Below are positions 1-9,600 of a stretch of 64,000 nucleotides of DNA, one piece after another. The first letter of the stretch is position 1. The number at the start of each line of letters is the position of its first letter. This stretch comes from Hydra vulgaris (lineage: Eukaryota > Cnidaria > Hydrozoa > Anthoathecata > Hydridae): positions 1,050,501-1,114,500 of the forward strand of contig NC_088921.1 of the NCBI RefSeq assembly GCF_038396675.1, in the 5' to 3' direction. The notes under the pieces are model-generated. The model saw only the letters and a program-made list of their open reading frames with translations. It made no database searches and had not been told where the DNA came from. Both the position numbers and the translations under genes were made by a program.

Positions 1-1098
1 ACCACCCATGATGACATTTAAGAGCAAAAAAAGAAATTATTACTCACAGATAATGCTCCAGTTGCAACTATTCAAGGATGCTCAGAAAATGGCTGGGTTA
101 ATACTGATTTATTTCTTGATTATATTCAACATTTTGTTAAACACGTACGATGCACCTTGATCAACAAAGTTTTACTTATTTTTGACAGTCATTATTCTCA
201 TACCAAATGTTTAAAACTTATAGACTATGCTCGTGACTATGGATTGTTTTTGCTATCGCTACCACCACACAACAACTTATAACTTCAACCACTGGACTGT
301 GGACTTTTTAAGCCTTTGAAAGCTTATTTTAATCAAGCATGTATGAGATGGATGCAAAACCATATAGGAAGACAAATATAAACGGAAAATCTTGGAGAAA
401 TTTTTAATAAAACATATTTAAGAGCTTCTAATGTGGAAAATGCTACTTCAAGTTTTAGAGCAGCTGGAATTGTCCTATTTAATCATTTAGTTGTTAGAAA
501 ATGAATATCCAAGGACATCTTTTAGTGATGATAATAATAAAATCAGGTTATCCATACCTTATGTAATTCACTTTGAACGCGATAACAAAAAAGAGAGTGA
601 AATTTTACAGCAGCCAGTGTTGACTACATTAGAATTAATGAGCAAAGCCAATTGAAAGTTTTTCAAAGACCACTGTTACTTTACCAAGTTCTTTTGAAGA
701 CATACTTCAAATTCCAAAACTTTATCCTCCAAAAAGAAAATGAGCTGAAAAATCTCAAATTATAACTAGTTTTCCATATAGGAAAAAAATTTTACTTGAA
801 GAAGACAATGGCAAAAAAACAATAGGAAAAAAAAATAACAATAAGAAAAAAAATTTACTGGAAAAGAACAATGACAATAAATTAAACAAAAAAAATATAA
901 AAAAGGACAAAAAGAAAAGAAAATTAAAAAAATGCTTGATTGAAAAAGATGTAAACAATGAAGAGGAATGGTTTTGTCCAGTTTTTCAAGGGGAATGGTG
1001 CAATGGTACCCAAACTGACGGGATAGCTTGTTGTGTATGTACTGTTTGGGTACACGAAGGCTGCACATTAAACAGTGTTTGCTTTTTATGTGAATAGA
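1..1098 (+). pseudogene. Pogo/Tigger-type DDE_1 transposase relic with C-terminal PHD-like zinc finger (5' end outside window)
   Basis: Conceptual translation gives a DDE_1 catalytic core. FDSHYSHT has its Asp codon at 184-186. After 36 intervening positions (one of them an in-frame TAA at 280-282) comes LQPLDCGLFKPLKAYF with Asp at 295-297, the typical pogo ending of the core. Reading continues to VVRK and a stop near 503. After a frame change the tail (about 690-1098) reads FEDILQIPKLYPPKRK, then a Lys/Asn-rich low-complexity stretch, then a Cys/His cluster (WFCP, CCVCTVWVHEGC, CFLC) resembling a PHD-type finger, ending in TAG. Pogo-like transposases excise and insert cut-and-paste elements at TA. 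The two interruptions make it a pseudogene. The start lies left of the window. The superfamily is well supported; the zinc-finger type is less certain. Confidence 0.8.
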
Positions 1099-1542
1099 TT
1101 TTATTCAAATTTTTTGACTAATATGAAAATTTGCGAATGCATTTTTTTTATTATTGTTATTTTTTTAACTCCTATCATGTTTTTTGATTTAAAAGGAACA
1201 AATTCATTATAAAATGATACCTTTGTATTTCTATTTGCATTCTTATATTTAATCAAAAATTTATCAAAAGTCTGCTTTAATTTTATTGAAAATTAAATTA
1301 ATTTTTAATTAGTATTTTCTTCAAATGAAATCTGTCTCACTTTGTCCCTGGTTTTGGGGAATGTGAGACGGGGTAGGTGTGGCCATTTTGAATTTATTTA
1401 TGTACCAATGCAACAACCTATTTAAGAGATCATTAGACACATAATGTGCTAGTGGCCTGAAAAATTTCTTGTTGTGAAACGTGATTCTTCTCAAGTTATA
1501 AACATTCTCCCTGAAAGTGTCTTGCTTTGCCCCAGATTACCC
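1099..1542 (+). mobile_element. 3' non-coding part and right terminal inverted repeat of the pogo element
   Basis: No coding sequence is seen. The segment ends with TGCCCCAGATTACCC at 1528-1542 followed by TA. The reverse complement (GGGTAATCTGGGGCA) matches the ends of the MITE at 17528-18506, so it is taken as the right TIR of the same family with a TA target site. Confidence 0.65.
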
Positions 1543-1739
1543 TATTGATAAACTCAGTTTATCATTAAATCTGCTTGTTTTGATTTAGTTATTATTTTCA
1601 ACAAAAGCGCACTTGCCTCACTTTTAAAATCAGCGAATCAGATTTCTCATATTTCTGCTTATTCTGAGCATATATTGGGTTTCAAAATATGCAAGCGGGC
1701 TGACGAAAAAAATGTAATTGTAACTAAAAAATTTAACAA

Positions 1740-1802
1740 TAATTGTATTATTACCCGACTAAACAGACTAAAAGCCCATTTAGTCGGGTAGTAATACAAT
1801 TA
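1740..1802. repeat. Hairpin / short inverted repeat
   Basis: ATTACCCGACTAAA and its surroundings (1741-1763) are mirrored by TTTAGTCGGGTAGTAAT and beyond (1779-1801), with one mismatch and a loop of about 15 nt. It could be a tiny fold-back element beside the satellite. Confidence 0.85.
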
Positions 1803-1833
1803 TCTTTTCATCTGATTATTATATAGATTTTTT

Positions 1834-2223
1834 ATTTTTTCATTTAAAATGATAGAGTTATTTTTTCATTTAAAATGATAGAGTTATTTTTTCATTTAAA
1901 ATGATAGAGTTATTTTTTCATTTAAAATGATAGAGTTATTTTTTCATTTAAAATGATAGAGTTATTTTTTCATTTAAAATGATAGAGTTATTTTTTCATT
2001 TAAAATGATAGAGTTATTTTTTCATTTAAAATGATAGAGTTATTTTTTCATTTAAAATGATAGAGTTATTTTTTCATTTAAAATGATAGAGTTATTTTTT
2101 CATTTAAAATGATAGAGTTATTTTTTCATTTAAAATGATAGAGTTATTTTTTCATTTAAAATGATAGAGTTATTTTTTCATTTAAAATGATAGAGTTATT
2201 TTTTCATTTAAAATGATAGAATT
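1834..2223. repeat. 26-bp satellite, 15 head-to-tail copies
   Basis: The unit begins ATTTTTTCATTTAAAATGAT and is 26 bp long. 390 bp equals exactly 15 units. All are identical except the last, which has one G-to-A change. Partly inverted flanks (TATCTTTTCATCTGATT at 1801-1817 and AAATCAAACGAAAAGATA at 2224-2241) bracket the array. Confidence 0.97.
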
Positions 2224-2241
2224 AAATCAAACGAAAAGATA

Positions 2242-3106
2242 AAAATATATAAAATAATAAATAAAAAGAAAATCTCGAGTCTTTGAAACAAAGGGGGAGG
2301 AGGGAGGTTTAATAATTTTTGGGAAATTTTTCCATCCATCCTACAATGGGCCAGGTGGTGGAAAAAAGTATTTAAAAAATATTCTCAAAAATGACATTGT
2401 TATATACCATTTTATAGCTTAAACATCCGGCTTTTATAAAATATATATGTTCCTGTGTAACTGCATATTTTGTTTGCATTTTAAGCTGTTAATAAAAAAG
2501 ATTTTTTTTCAAGTTTTTCTTTTTTTAATTGTTATAAATTTTTAAAACTTCATTTTTTTATTGCATAATTAAAAAAACTAAGTACCAAATGAGCTATTGC
2601 AAAATTATTTTGCACGTAAGCTATATTAAATAAATTGATTTCCAATGATGGCGTATTTAAATTACTTTTTTCAGTGAAAATTTCACTTAAATAATGAAAT
2701 ACTTTTGCGGTCCAGGGTGCTCTAAAAATCTGAGACTTGAAATATTTTGCTCAATATGTACATCATCGATATATATTTCACCAATTGATGGCGGATGTCA
2801 GCTGCGTCTCTATACATGATTTTTACAAGTTTCAACTTTTGGTAGGGGGCCAACAATCTGGCTTTTTTTGTGTTCCCAGGCTCTAATCATTGCAATTTTT
2901 TAGCAAAACATCTTTTTTATCACAATAAAATAAACATATAATTATTTGGAGCTTGTTTCATATCTGGTTGTCCAAATATTTTATGAATAATATATTTTTT
3001 GCATTTCTAGGCTGAAAATGAAATATTTTAACATCTATGCATTCATTATGCATAAGCCTAATAATCTACAAATATCTGACTCTAGTATTACAAACTTATT
3101 GATGCT
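2242..3106. other. Gene-free AT-rich interval
   Basis: No open frame or domain is recognised. A stretch near 2845-2900 (GGGGGCCAACAATCTGG, TGTTCCCAGGC) resembles part of the palindromic element at 6586-7195 and may be a decayed relative. Confidence 0.5.
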
Positions 3107-4170
3107 ATGAATTTGGATTGCAACAAGCAGCAATTAGAAATTATAATAACGCATCTACGAGATAAGTGGCGCACGTCATATAACAGCATGGCTCGATTCG
3201 AAGAAAAGAATATAAATGAAAGCCATGTTTCTGAAGATTTAAATGTAACACCAATACCTAATAGAAGACCAATTAAGGCAATCTTTGATAACTACTCTAC
3301 TAAAACCAAAAAACATAAAGTTAATCATTTAACTGAAATGTATTCTGCTTCTGCGATACAATGTGCTTCAGAAATTAAATGGAGAAAAGAAAATCCAAAT
3401 AAAAAGAGCACAAAAAAGATTGTCTAAAGATGAAGCTCTTTGCCTTCTTTAAGATGCTATATTGACAAAACCTTCCTACCTAATTATTCAAAATCAAGCA
3501 TTTGAAAAGGGAGTTAATATAATGATGTTCGAGATGCAAAGCTGTTATGCTATCCTGCAGATTTTTTATGCTATGCTATCCTGTCTCAGATTTTTCAGCT
3601 GAAATAAAACTGCAAGCTTTGGTAGATCATACAGCAAATAGAATATGCAAGGCACAGTATGATGTCCTTAGCACTGAAGGTACTCCAAAAAGACTTTTTC
3701 TGAGATACAAAATGGCTTTGATGGTGCCACAGGACAGTCTATATATAAACAAATATCACAAGATATTTTAACAATGAGCAGGCACATTTTATTACTTGCC
3801 TTGTTTCATTGGACTTGTGTGGCTTTTCAAATGGAAAACGGTACCCAGCTTGCCAAAATCCACGACCATCATCAACAATGTACTGTAGACCTCTGCGATT
3901 TAAATTTGAAAAAGAAACAGCAGCAGTTTCTAAATCAAAAGAAGAACTTATTAGGTTTGAGATTTTAAACTTGCAAGATACTGAAGTTGATATAAATAAT
4001 AAAAAAATCAAAATACATCATATAATACAAATTACTATGATTGATGGAAAAGTTCACACTGCTCTTTCAGATATTACAAATTCTAGTCAATGCTGTACTA
4101 TATGTGGGGCAAGTCCCAAAGCAATGAATGGTATAGAAGAAAATGGTTTTGAAAAAGGGTATGACAGGCA
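3107..4170 (+). pseudogene. Transib / RAG1-core-like DDE transposase relic
   Basis: Fragments in three frames line up with the RAG1/Transib catalytic core. The upstream part (3107-3427) is open but unrecognised. Around 3600-3780 the text reads RICKAQYDVLSTEGTPKRLF and, after a frameshift near 3715, GFDGATGQSIYKQ, whose Asp (3720-3722) sits where RAG1 has its first catalytic Asp (CDGMGD). From 3809 the frame gives QNPRPSSTMYCRPL, comparable to RAG1 KPNSELCCKPL. Then comes ITMIDGKVHTAL with Asp at 4043-4045, the position of the second catalytic Asp, followed by CCTICGASPKAMN, matching the RAG1 CTLCDATR zinc pair. The third catalytic residue and C-terminus are not seen. Frameshifts and truncation make it dead. 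The superfamily call comes from motif comparison from memory, not a search. Confidence 0.72.
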
Positions 4171-4655
4171 GTTATTCATTTTTCAAAAAAACGCGTTTTT
4201 ACAGTCTGTGAAGAGCTCAGATAAATTTGGCATAAAAATATTGTTAACTTTATTGGATACAGTGTTTGTGACTTTGTGTTTGTGTAGTAGTAGTAGTTGA
4301 CAGCTTGTATTTCTAAAATAATTTGTTAAAAATTTTCAAGAAACGTAACAAATTCACAAATTCTTATGGTTGTTGCCATGTGGTTTTTTTATACTCCTTA
4401 TGTTTTTTGTTGTCAACTTGTCATAATTTATAAATTGAATGGTAAGACAAACTTAATGGTTATCACAAACTTTAGCCCAAAAACTGGCATTTTTGACTGT
4501 AGCTTTAACACATGCTAGACTGAACAAAATGTCAAAGGTTTGACTTATGCTAATAATCTTGTGTTTAAATTTCAAAAAATCCGTGCTTCTGTAGTCTCTG
4601 TTGTTGAAGAAATGTAAGGGCCTGTTACAACTAAAGTGCCAAAAACGATAAAACA
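4171..4655. other. No recognisable gene
   Basis: AT-rich sequence between the Transib relic and the kinase relic. It may be decayed 3' transposon sequence; nothing supports a call. Confidence 0.5.
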
Positions 4656-5135
4656 ATGTGTCACAAAACTCTGTGTTTTGAAATATGCTGTGTTTATGTC
4701 CATAACACTTTTGTCTTCTCTAAAAGAATTAATAAATACTTTAATTTAGCTGAAAGAATATCTTATTTAACGCAAGCTTGCGATGGAATAATGTACCTCC
4801 ATGAAAAAAACATTATACATAAAGACATTAAACCAACCAACATGTTGGTCTGTGGTTCCATTCAAAATTTGATAATAAAAATATCAGATTTTGGGGATAT
4901 AAAGCACAGTTACATGGACTATCAATGACAACTTAAAAGGAATAACAATATGTTATGTAGATGGAAATAAAATAAACTTTCAGTGTTTACTGACATTTAC
5001 GCCTTTTCTATATCAAGTTTTGAAATTTCGTCAAACCTATGTTCGCCATGAGAAAAAAATCTTTCTATAATTAATGAAGTTTTACTCCTCCAAGCAATAA
5101 AAAACAATGAAAGACCAGATACTTGTATACTCAGT
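4656..5135 (+). pseudogene. Protein-kinase domain relic (catalytic loop to subdomain XI)
   Basis: One frame from 4656 gives GIMYLHEKNIIHKDIKPTNM, a kinase catalytic loop with HKD in place of HRD (His 4818-4820, Asp 4824-4826), then IKISDFGDIKHS with DFG at 4887-4895, then a TGA at 4926. Beyond it, in shifted frames, KGITICY resembles the activation/P+1 segment, TDIYAFSISSFEI (from about 4989) resembles subdomain IX, and AIKNNERPD (about 5092-5120) resembles subdomain XI. The order is right for a tyrosine-kinase-like domain. The N-lobe is absent, and stops and frameshifts show it is not functional. It may be a retrocopy or one captured exon; no splice signals were identified. Confidence 0.75.
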
Positions 5136-5208
5136 TTTGTATACAAAGAATATCAAAAATGTAAATGATTTAATTTGTAACTATCAAAATATTTTTATTT
5201 TGTTAAAG

Positions 5209-5372
5209 ACTTCCAAGACACATTCTGATAAAAAAAAAACTTTCAAAGAGACTTTCTTATACAAAGACTTTCAAAGAAACTTTCTGATAAAAAGACTTCC
5301 AAGACACTTTTTGATAAAAAGACCTCCAAGAGACTTTCTAATAAAAAGACTTCCAAGTGACTTTGAAAAAAA
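5209..5372. repeat. Degenerate ~27-bp tandem repeat, about 6 copies
   Basis: Repeated units of the form GACTTCCAAGACACTTTCTG followed by ATAAAAA recur with point changes. Translated by chance they give a repeated LIKRLPRDF-like peptide, which I do not treat as a protein. Confidence 0.85.
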
Positions 5373-5539
5373 GAAACAAATTGTAAACTCTTGGGAAGCG
5401 ATTAGGCTAATAGTATTGTGATTTCACAGACATACTTGACATCTGTGATCCCACAACAGTTTAGAGTTAAAAATTGGAAACCTAAAATTCCTATAAGCGC
5501 TAATATACATAATATAGTATTTATATACGCTTATAATTA

Positions 5540-5760
5540 AATGAAATTGTTTAGCAACTATTGGAAAATTATAAAGCACTCAGTTGCAATAAGAGCATTA
5601 AACTACATTTTCTGCATTGCCATCTCGCCAATTTTCGTGAAAATATTGGTGCTGTCAGTGAAGAGCACGGAGAAAAATTTTATCAAGACTTGAAGGTCAT
5701 GGAACAACGTTATCAAGGTAGATGGGATGTACATTTGATAGCCGACTTTGTTGGAGCATA
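5540..5760 (+). pseudogene. C-terminal fragment of an uncharacterised transposon-type protein
   Basis: The open stretch contains NYKALSCNKSIKLHFLHCHL, then ENIGAVSEEHGEKFYQDL and MEQRYQGRWDVHLIAD, then a stop. I recall the pattern (H-F-L-H-x-H, GAVS-x-EHGE-x-F, ME-x-RYQG-x-W) from a large family of uncharacterised repetitive proteins in arthropods and hydrozoans; no enzymatic role is known to me. Only the C-terminal part is present. It may belong to the same family as the gene at 34999-35915, whose N-terminal pattern also occurs in those proteins. That link is inference. Confidence 0.55.
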
Positions 5761-6585
5761 AAACGCCATAGTCCTCAATCTGAACATTCCAGAAAGAGCT
5801 AAAAACGTACATTTTTTACCTTAACTACTTAAAAATTGATATATCCAGTAACCATAATATTTGTAAAAACATTATTTGTGTTCAATAAACATTGCAGTTG
5901 CTTAATTTTTCTTTTGTATGGTAATATTTGGATAAAATAAGCTTATACCGGCTATGTACTATATAATATACATTTTATCACATTTTTTAAGAAAATGAAA
6001 ACCCTATAATTTAAAAACTTGACGTGTTAGAGAAAAACTAAGATCATTTTTTAATTTAGCACCTATAATTTAATCAATAACTACTATGAAATTCCATTTT
6101 AAAAAAAATTTGGGTTCTCCAGTGTTTATTATTATTATTATTGTTTTTGTTATTATTATTACTTATAGGGCAAGAGGAGCTTATTAACGTAGGATGTTAA
6201 TCTTCCTAGTGATGGTGTCACAATAAAAATACTTAGTTTTACAAAACAAAAAACAAGCCATAAAAAAAAAAGGTTAAGAGGAAAAAAATGTTCTGAGCGG
6301 AAAACAAATGTTTATAAAAATAGGAAATGCTGTTGAAAAAGTATATTAGGGTTGTTAAAGAGATTGAAAGATGTTTAGGTTGTTAAAGAGCTGGATAAAA
6401 AAGTTAAAAAAAAACTTACAATTGAAGCACTTATAAAGGTAAAATTTCAAACAATCAGAAGAAAAGTTGAAGAGTAAAGATTTACAAAGGAGGTAAAGAA
6501 TATGGTTTAAACAGAAAAATAAAATTGCTTGAAAAAGTAAGGAAATTTAAAAAAAGAATTATTACTGACAAAATAGGAAGCAGTC
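5761..6585. other. Gene-free interval with short TTA microsatellite
   Basis: No coding signal is seen. A TTA/TTG trinucleotide run lies at about 6127-6165. Confidence 0.6.
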
Positions 6586-7195
6586 ATGGGCGCTTGCATG
6601 ATTTTTTGATGTTTCAGGTAGGACATTTTCACACATTGTGCAAACTCTAAACTTCATTATGTTTATACCTATGCTAAATGAGGAAGCTTTGCAAAAACTT
6701 AGGTTGGCGGAGGCCTGGTAACAAAAAAGCCCTAAAATATTTGTCCCACTCTGCTCAAACGTTAAGGTACTAATGTAGTAAACTTTTCTACTTTACTATC
6801 GTAAACTAAATTTAAATTTATCGACAGATTTTAAATTTCGTAGAAAAATATTGTAAATTACAAAAGTTATGACCATGCAAAGTTCACAACCCCTCATTTT
6901 GAGGGATTTAGAAATTCGCATTCTAATTTACAATTTTATTCTACAAAATTAAAAATCTGTCAATTAATTTCAATTTAGTTTAAGATAGTTAAGTTGAAAA
7001 ATTTACAACATTAGTACCCACACGATTGGGCAGAGGGGGGAGAAAATTTTAGGGTTTTTTTGTTCCCAGGCCTCCGCCGACCCAAGTTTTTGCAAGACTT
7101 TCTCATTTAGGTACGAACATACCAAAGTTTGGAGTTTGCATAATGTGTGAAAGTGTCCTATCTGAAACATCAAAAAATCTTGCAGGCCCCCATGG
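6586..7195. repeat. 610-bp palindromic (fold-back) element
   Basis: The two halves are inverted copies almost end to end. GATTTTTTGATGTTTCAG near 6600 is mirrored by CTGAAACATCAAAAAATC near 7160, and GGCGGAGGCCTGG (~6705) by CCAGGCCTCCGCCGA (~7068). The centre is at about 6893-6905 (CCTCATTTTGAGG). Arms are about 300 bp with substitutions, and there is no coding sequence. The organisation matches a non-autonomous fold-back or MITE-like element. A related but diverged copy lies at 20585-20960. Confidence 0.88.
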
Positions 7196-7261
7196 AACCA
7201 TTGAATATACCATTATATGCAGTTAGGTAATTTTAAGCCAAGAAATAGAGAACAATAGAAG

Positions 7262-7440
7262 CTATATTTCTTGTAAGACAAGCTAAGGCAAGAATGTTAT
7301 TAGAAAAGCAAAGAAAACCTGTGAATGTAATTTGTAGACCTTTAAAAAGTTTTTGACAAAGTACCAAGAGAAGTAGAGTGGTGAGTTTTTAATTAATTAG
7401 GTGTTAAAAAATGGCCTGTAATAGTTTTCAACTCATATAT
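7262..7440 (+). pseudogene. Short non-LTR reverse transcriptase relic
   Basis: Translation across stops gives RQ-x-MLLEKQRKPVNVI and then VFDKVPREVEW-VFN-LGVKKWPV. This matches the LINE RT region around the (A/V)FDxVPRE motif that precedes the 'LGV' helix. Only about 60 codons remain. The style is closest to RTE-type RTs, but too little survives to assign a clade. Confidence 0.6.
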
Positions 7441-8309
7441 TCAGATAATTGTAAAACAGCTTTAGCTTCTTTTTCTTTACTATCTTGGTGCAAGCACTGC
7501 CCTGATACAAACAATAGTTCTTAAGATGAATATGATGCAACTAATTGCGTCAATCTTCATTTTTTTGTTTTTCTACTTAAAGAATCAAAATTTGCCTGGG
7601 GTCTGCCAGATACTACAGTTGGATAAGAGCAGAGTTTTCTTTATCAATGGAAGCAGAATTTTCTCATTATCAATTGCAAATTAAACTGATATTGGCTCAT
7701 TTTGTATCCATTGTTTGTTATTCTCTTCAAAATAAATTTTAGAGTTTTTGCATATATACCCTCATCAAAGATGCTTTATGAAATTAGACAGGTTATGATT
7801 TGCAGTTAAGTTTATATTATTTACAACTGCATCCAAAATAGTAGGATTAGCTAAGTTTTTTTGTATTTTATATGAATAAATATCAGTATTTTTCAAGTTT
7901 TAACTATATAAAAATATGAATGTTATTTACCAATAATATTCATGATGATTCATGATGTCAAGAGTTCTTTGAAAATAACTTGTTTAAAAATGTGATATTT
8001 TTAATACAAAATTCTTTGTAACATAATTACGATGCATATTTTTTTAATAACAACAACAACAAAAAACCATTTGCATCAAAGATAAAGATGTTGAATATAT
8101 AAAAGGCACAACCTTTTTTAACTTTTTACGCTGTTAAACATGAAACCATAAAGCTCAAATCATCTTTATAAATCATCTTTATGAAAATATAAAAAACTTA
8201 TTTTAATAAAATTACATTTAATTCATCGGTAAAACAATGTTATTACAGTTTAATTACTGAGAATTGATTTTGCTTAGCAAATATTTTGATAAAAAAACAC
8301 AGCATAATA
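7441..8309. other. No recognisable gene
   Basis: AT-rich sequence without a domain. It contains small duplications such as ATTCATGATG at about 7938-7957 and a CAA run near 8050. Confidence 0.5.
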
Positions 8310-8512
8310 TATGCCGCAATCAACAGACTTAATAATATTTTCAAGCACGTTTTATTTCTGAGAGTTTCAGTACATGGCGTCATTGACTTTTTTGTTTGTT
8401 CACATAATCGATCTTTTACGCAAACAAAAAAAAATCAATGTACTGAAACTCTTAGAAACAAAACGCGCTTGAATAAATTATCAAGTCTGTAGATTGCGGC
8501 ACATGCTGACTT
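8310..8512. repeat. ~200-bp fold-back element (MITE-like)
   Basis: GCCGCAATCAACAGACTT near 8312 is mirrored by AAGTCTGTAGATTGCGGC near 8483-8500. Inside, CTGAGAGTTTCAGTACAT is mirrored by TGTACTGAAACTCTTAGA. The centre is near 8400. The open frames over it are artefacts. A shorter relative with the same ATATATGCC-CAATC-ACAGA start lies near 22030. Confidence 0.88.
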
Positions 8513-8946
8513 TTTGGCCTACAACCAAACGGAAAAGGCGAGCTTTAACTAAAATAAAAAAACTACTTTTTCTTGGTATGCATCGACTCTTTTGTTTTTA
8601 AAATATCTTTTTGAAAATAATTTACATATAGTACAAGTACTAATTTTAAGTAAACACCATAATAAGAAACTAAAACAACAAACTAAAAAAACAAAAAACA
8701 CAAAAAAATACAAAAAAAACACACAAAAAAAAACAAGAAAAAAACGTAAAACAGTACAATACTTAAACGAAACTTTTCGAATAATAATTAAGTAAGAAGT
8801 TTGATAATTTAGGACATAATTTAAATTTCTTTTATACATCTATCTAGAATAAAAGACTTTTATATACCTAATTAAAATATAGCAGTAAAAGAGAAGTAGG
8901 GTATAATAATATACAGTAACAACATTGTAAATAATGTAGTAATGTA
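8513..8946. other. Gene-free, poly-A-rich interval
   Basis: Simple AC/A-rich sequence at 8660-8755 produces spurious Lys-rich frames. No gene is supported. Confidence 0.6.
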
Positions 8947-9049
8947 AGTATCGGTAATAATAATAGGCAATAATAATAAAAACTCCAGTTATTGGTAATA
9001 ATAATCAAAATAATAATAATACAAATGATAAAGATAACAATTCTATTAA

Positions 9050-9084
<35 letters not shown>

Positions 9085-9192
9085 GTAATGATAACAATAA
9101 TATTAATAGTAATAATAACAACAATAGCAACAATAATAATAACAATATTAAAAAATAACAATATTAAAATATATATATATATATATATATAT
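8947..9192. repeat. (AAT)n / (TA)n microsatellite
   Basis: AATAAT-type trinucleotide repeats with interspersed ATAACA variants run from about 8955 to 9160, then a TA run at 9166-9192. Ile-rich frames on both strands are by-products. Confidence 0.95.
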
Positions 9193-9376
9193 GTCAAGGT
9201 TTTTAGACAAAACACTTGGCCTGTGTTTTTTCTTCCTTTCGTGTTATTTGAAATCAGTGTCGTGGCAAGTGGCTTGAAAAAAAAAACCTATCATAAGGGC
9301 CCAAAAATCTTTAAAATTTTAACCACTCGGTTAAACTAAAAAATAAAGTTAAGTAGGTAAAACATAACCTAGTCAT
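9193..9376. repeat. Direct repeat, left copy (flanks the Tc1 element)
   Basis: This ~185-bp segment (AGGTTTTTAGACAAAACACT, then CATAAGGGCCCAAAAATCTT) recurs at 11504-11698 in the same orientation with about 10% differences. Its distance to the Tc1 element is about 225 bp, similar to the other side. Confidence 0.85.
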
Positions 9377-9600
9377 TATTAAATACATCATCTGTGTTTG
9401 TATTTGGTTTTAAGAAAAAATGGGTTTTCCAACGAATTCTTTTAATAAAATGCTCAACTTTTTCAATCAAAGAAATAGTATAACTTTTTTCATCTAGTGT
9501 AGGTACAACGAGTAAGTGAAACTATTAGTTTCCATATTTACATGGAATGTTAAAATACAATTAAGAGTGCTCAACAAATGTTAATAAGGAGCCTAATATA

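Noticed and set aside
766-1068. Minus-strand Phe-rich frames of 67 and 100 codons
   Set aside because: Antisense to the Lys-rich tail of the pogo transposase; low complexity.
1834-2223. CRISPR-like array of 26-bp repeats
   Set aside because: Units are directly adjacent with no variable spacers and no cas genes; the context is metazoan. It is a satellite.
8868-9339. Ile-rich open frames on both strands
   Set aside because: They are translations of the (AAT)n/(TA)n microsatellite.
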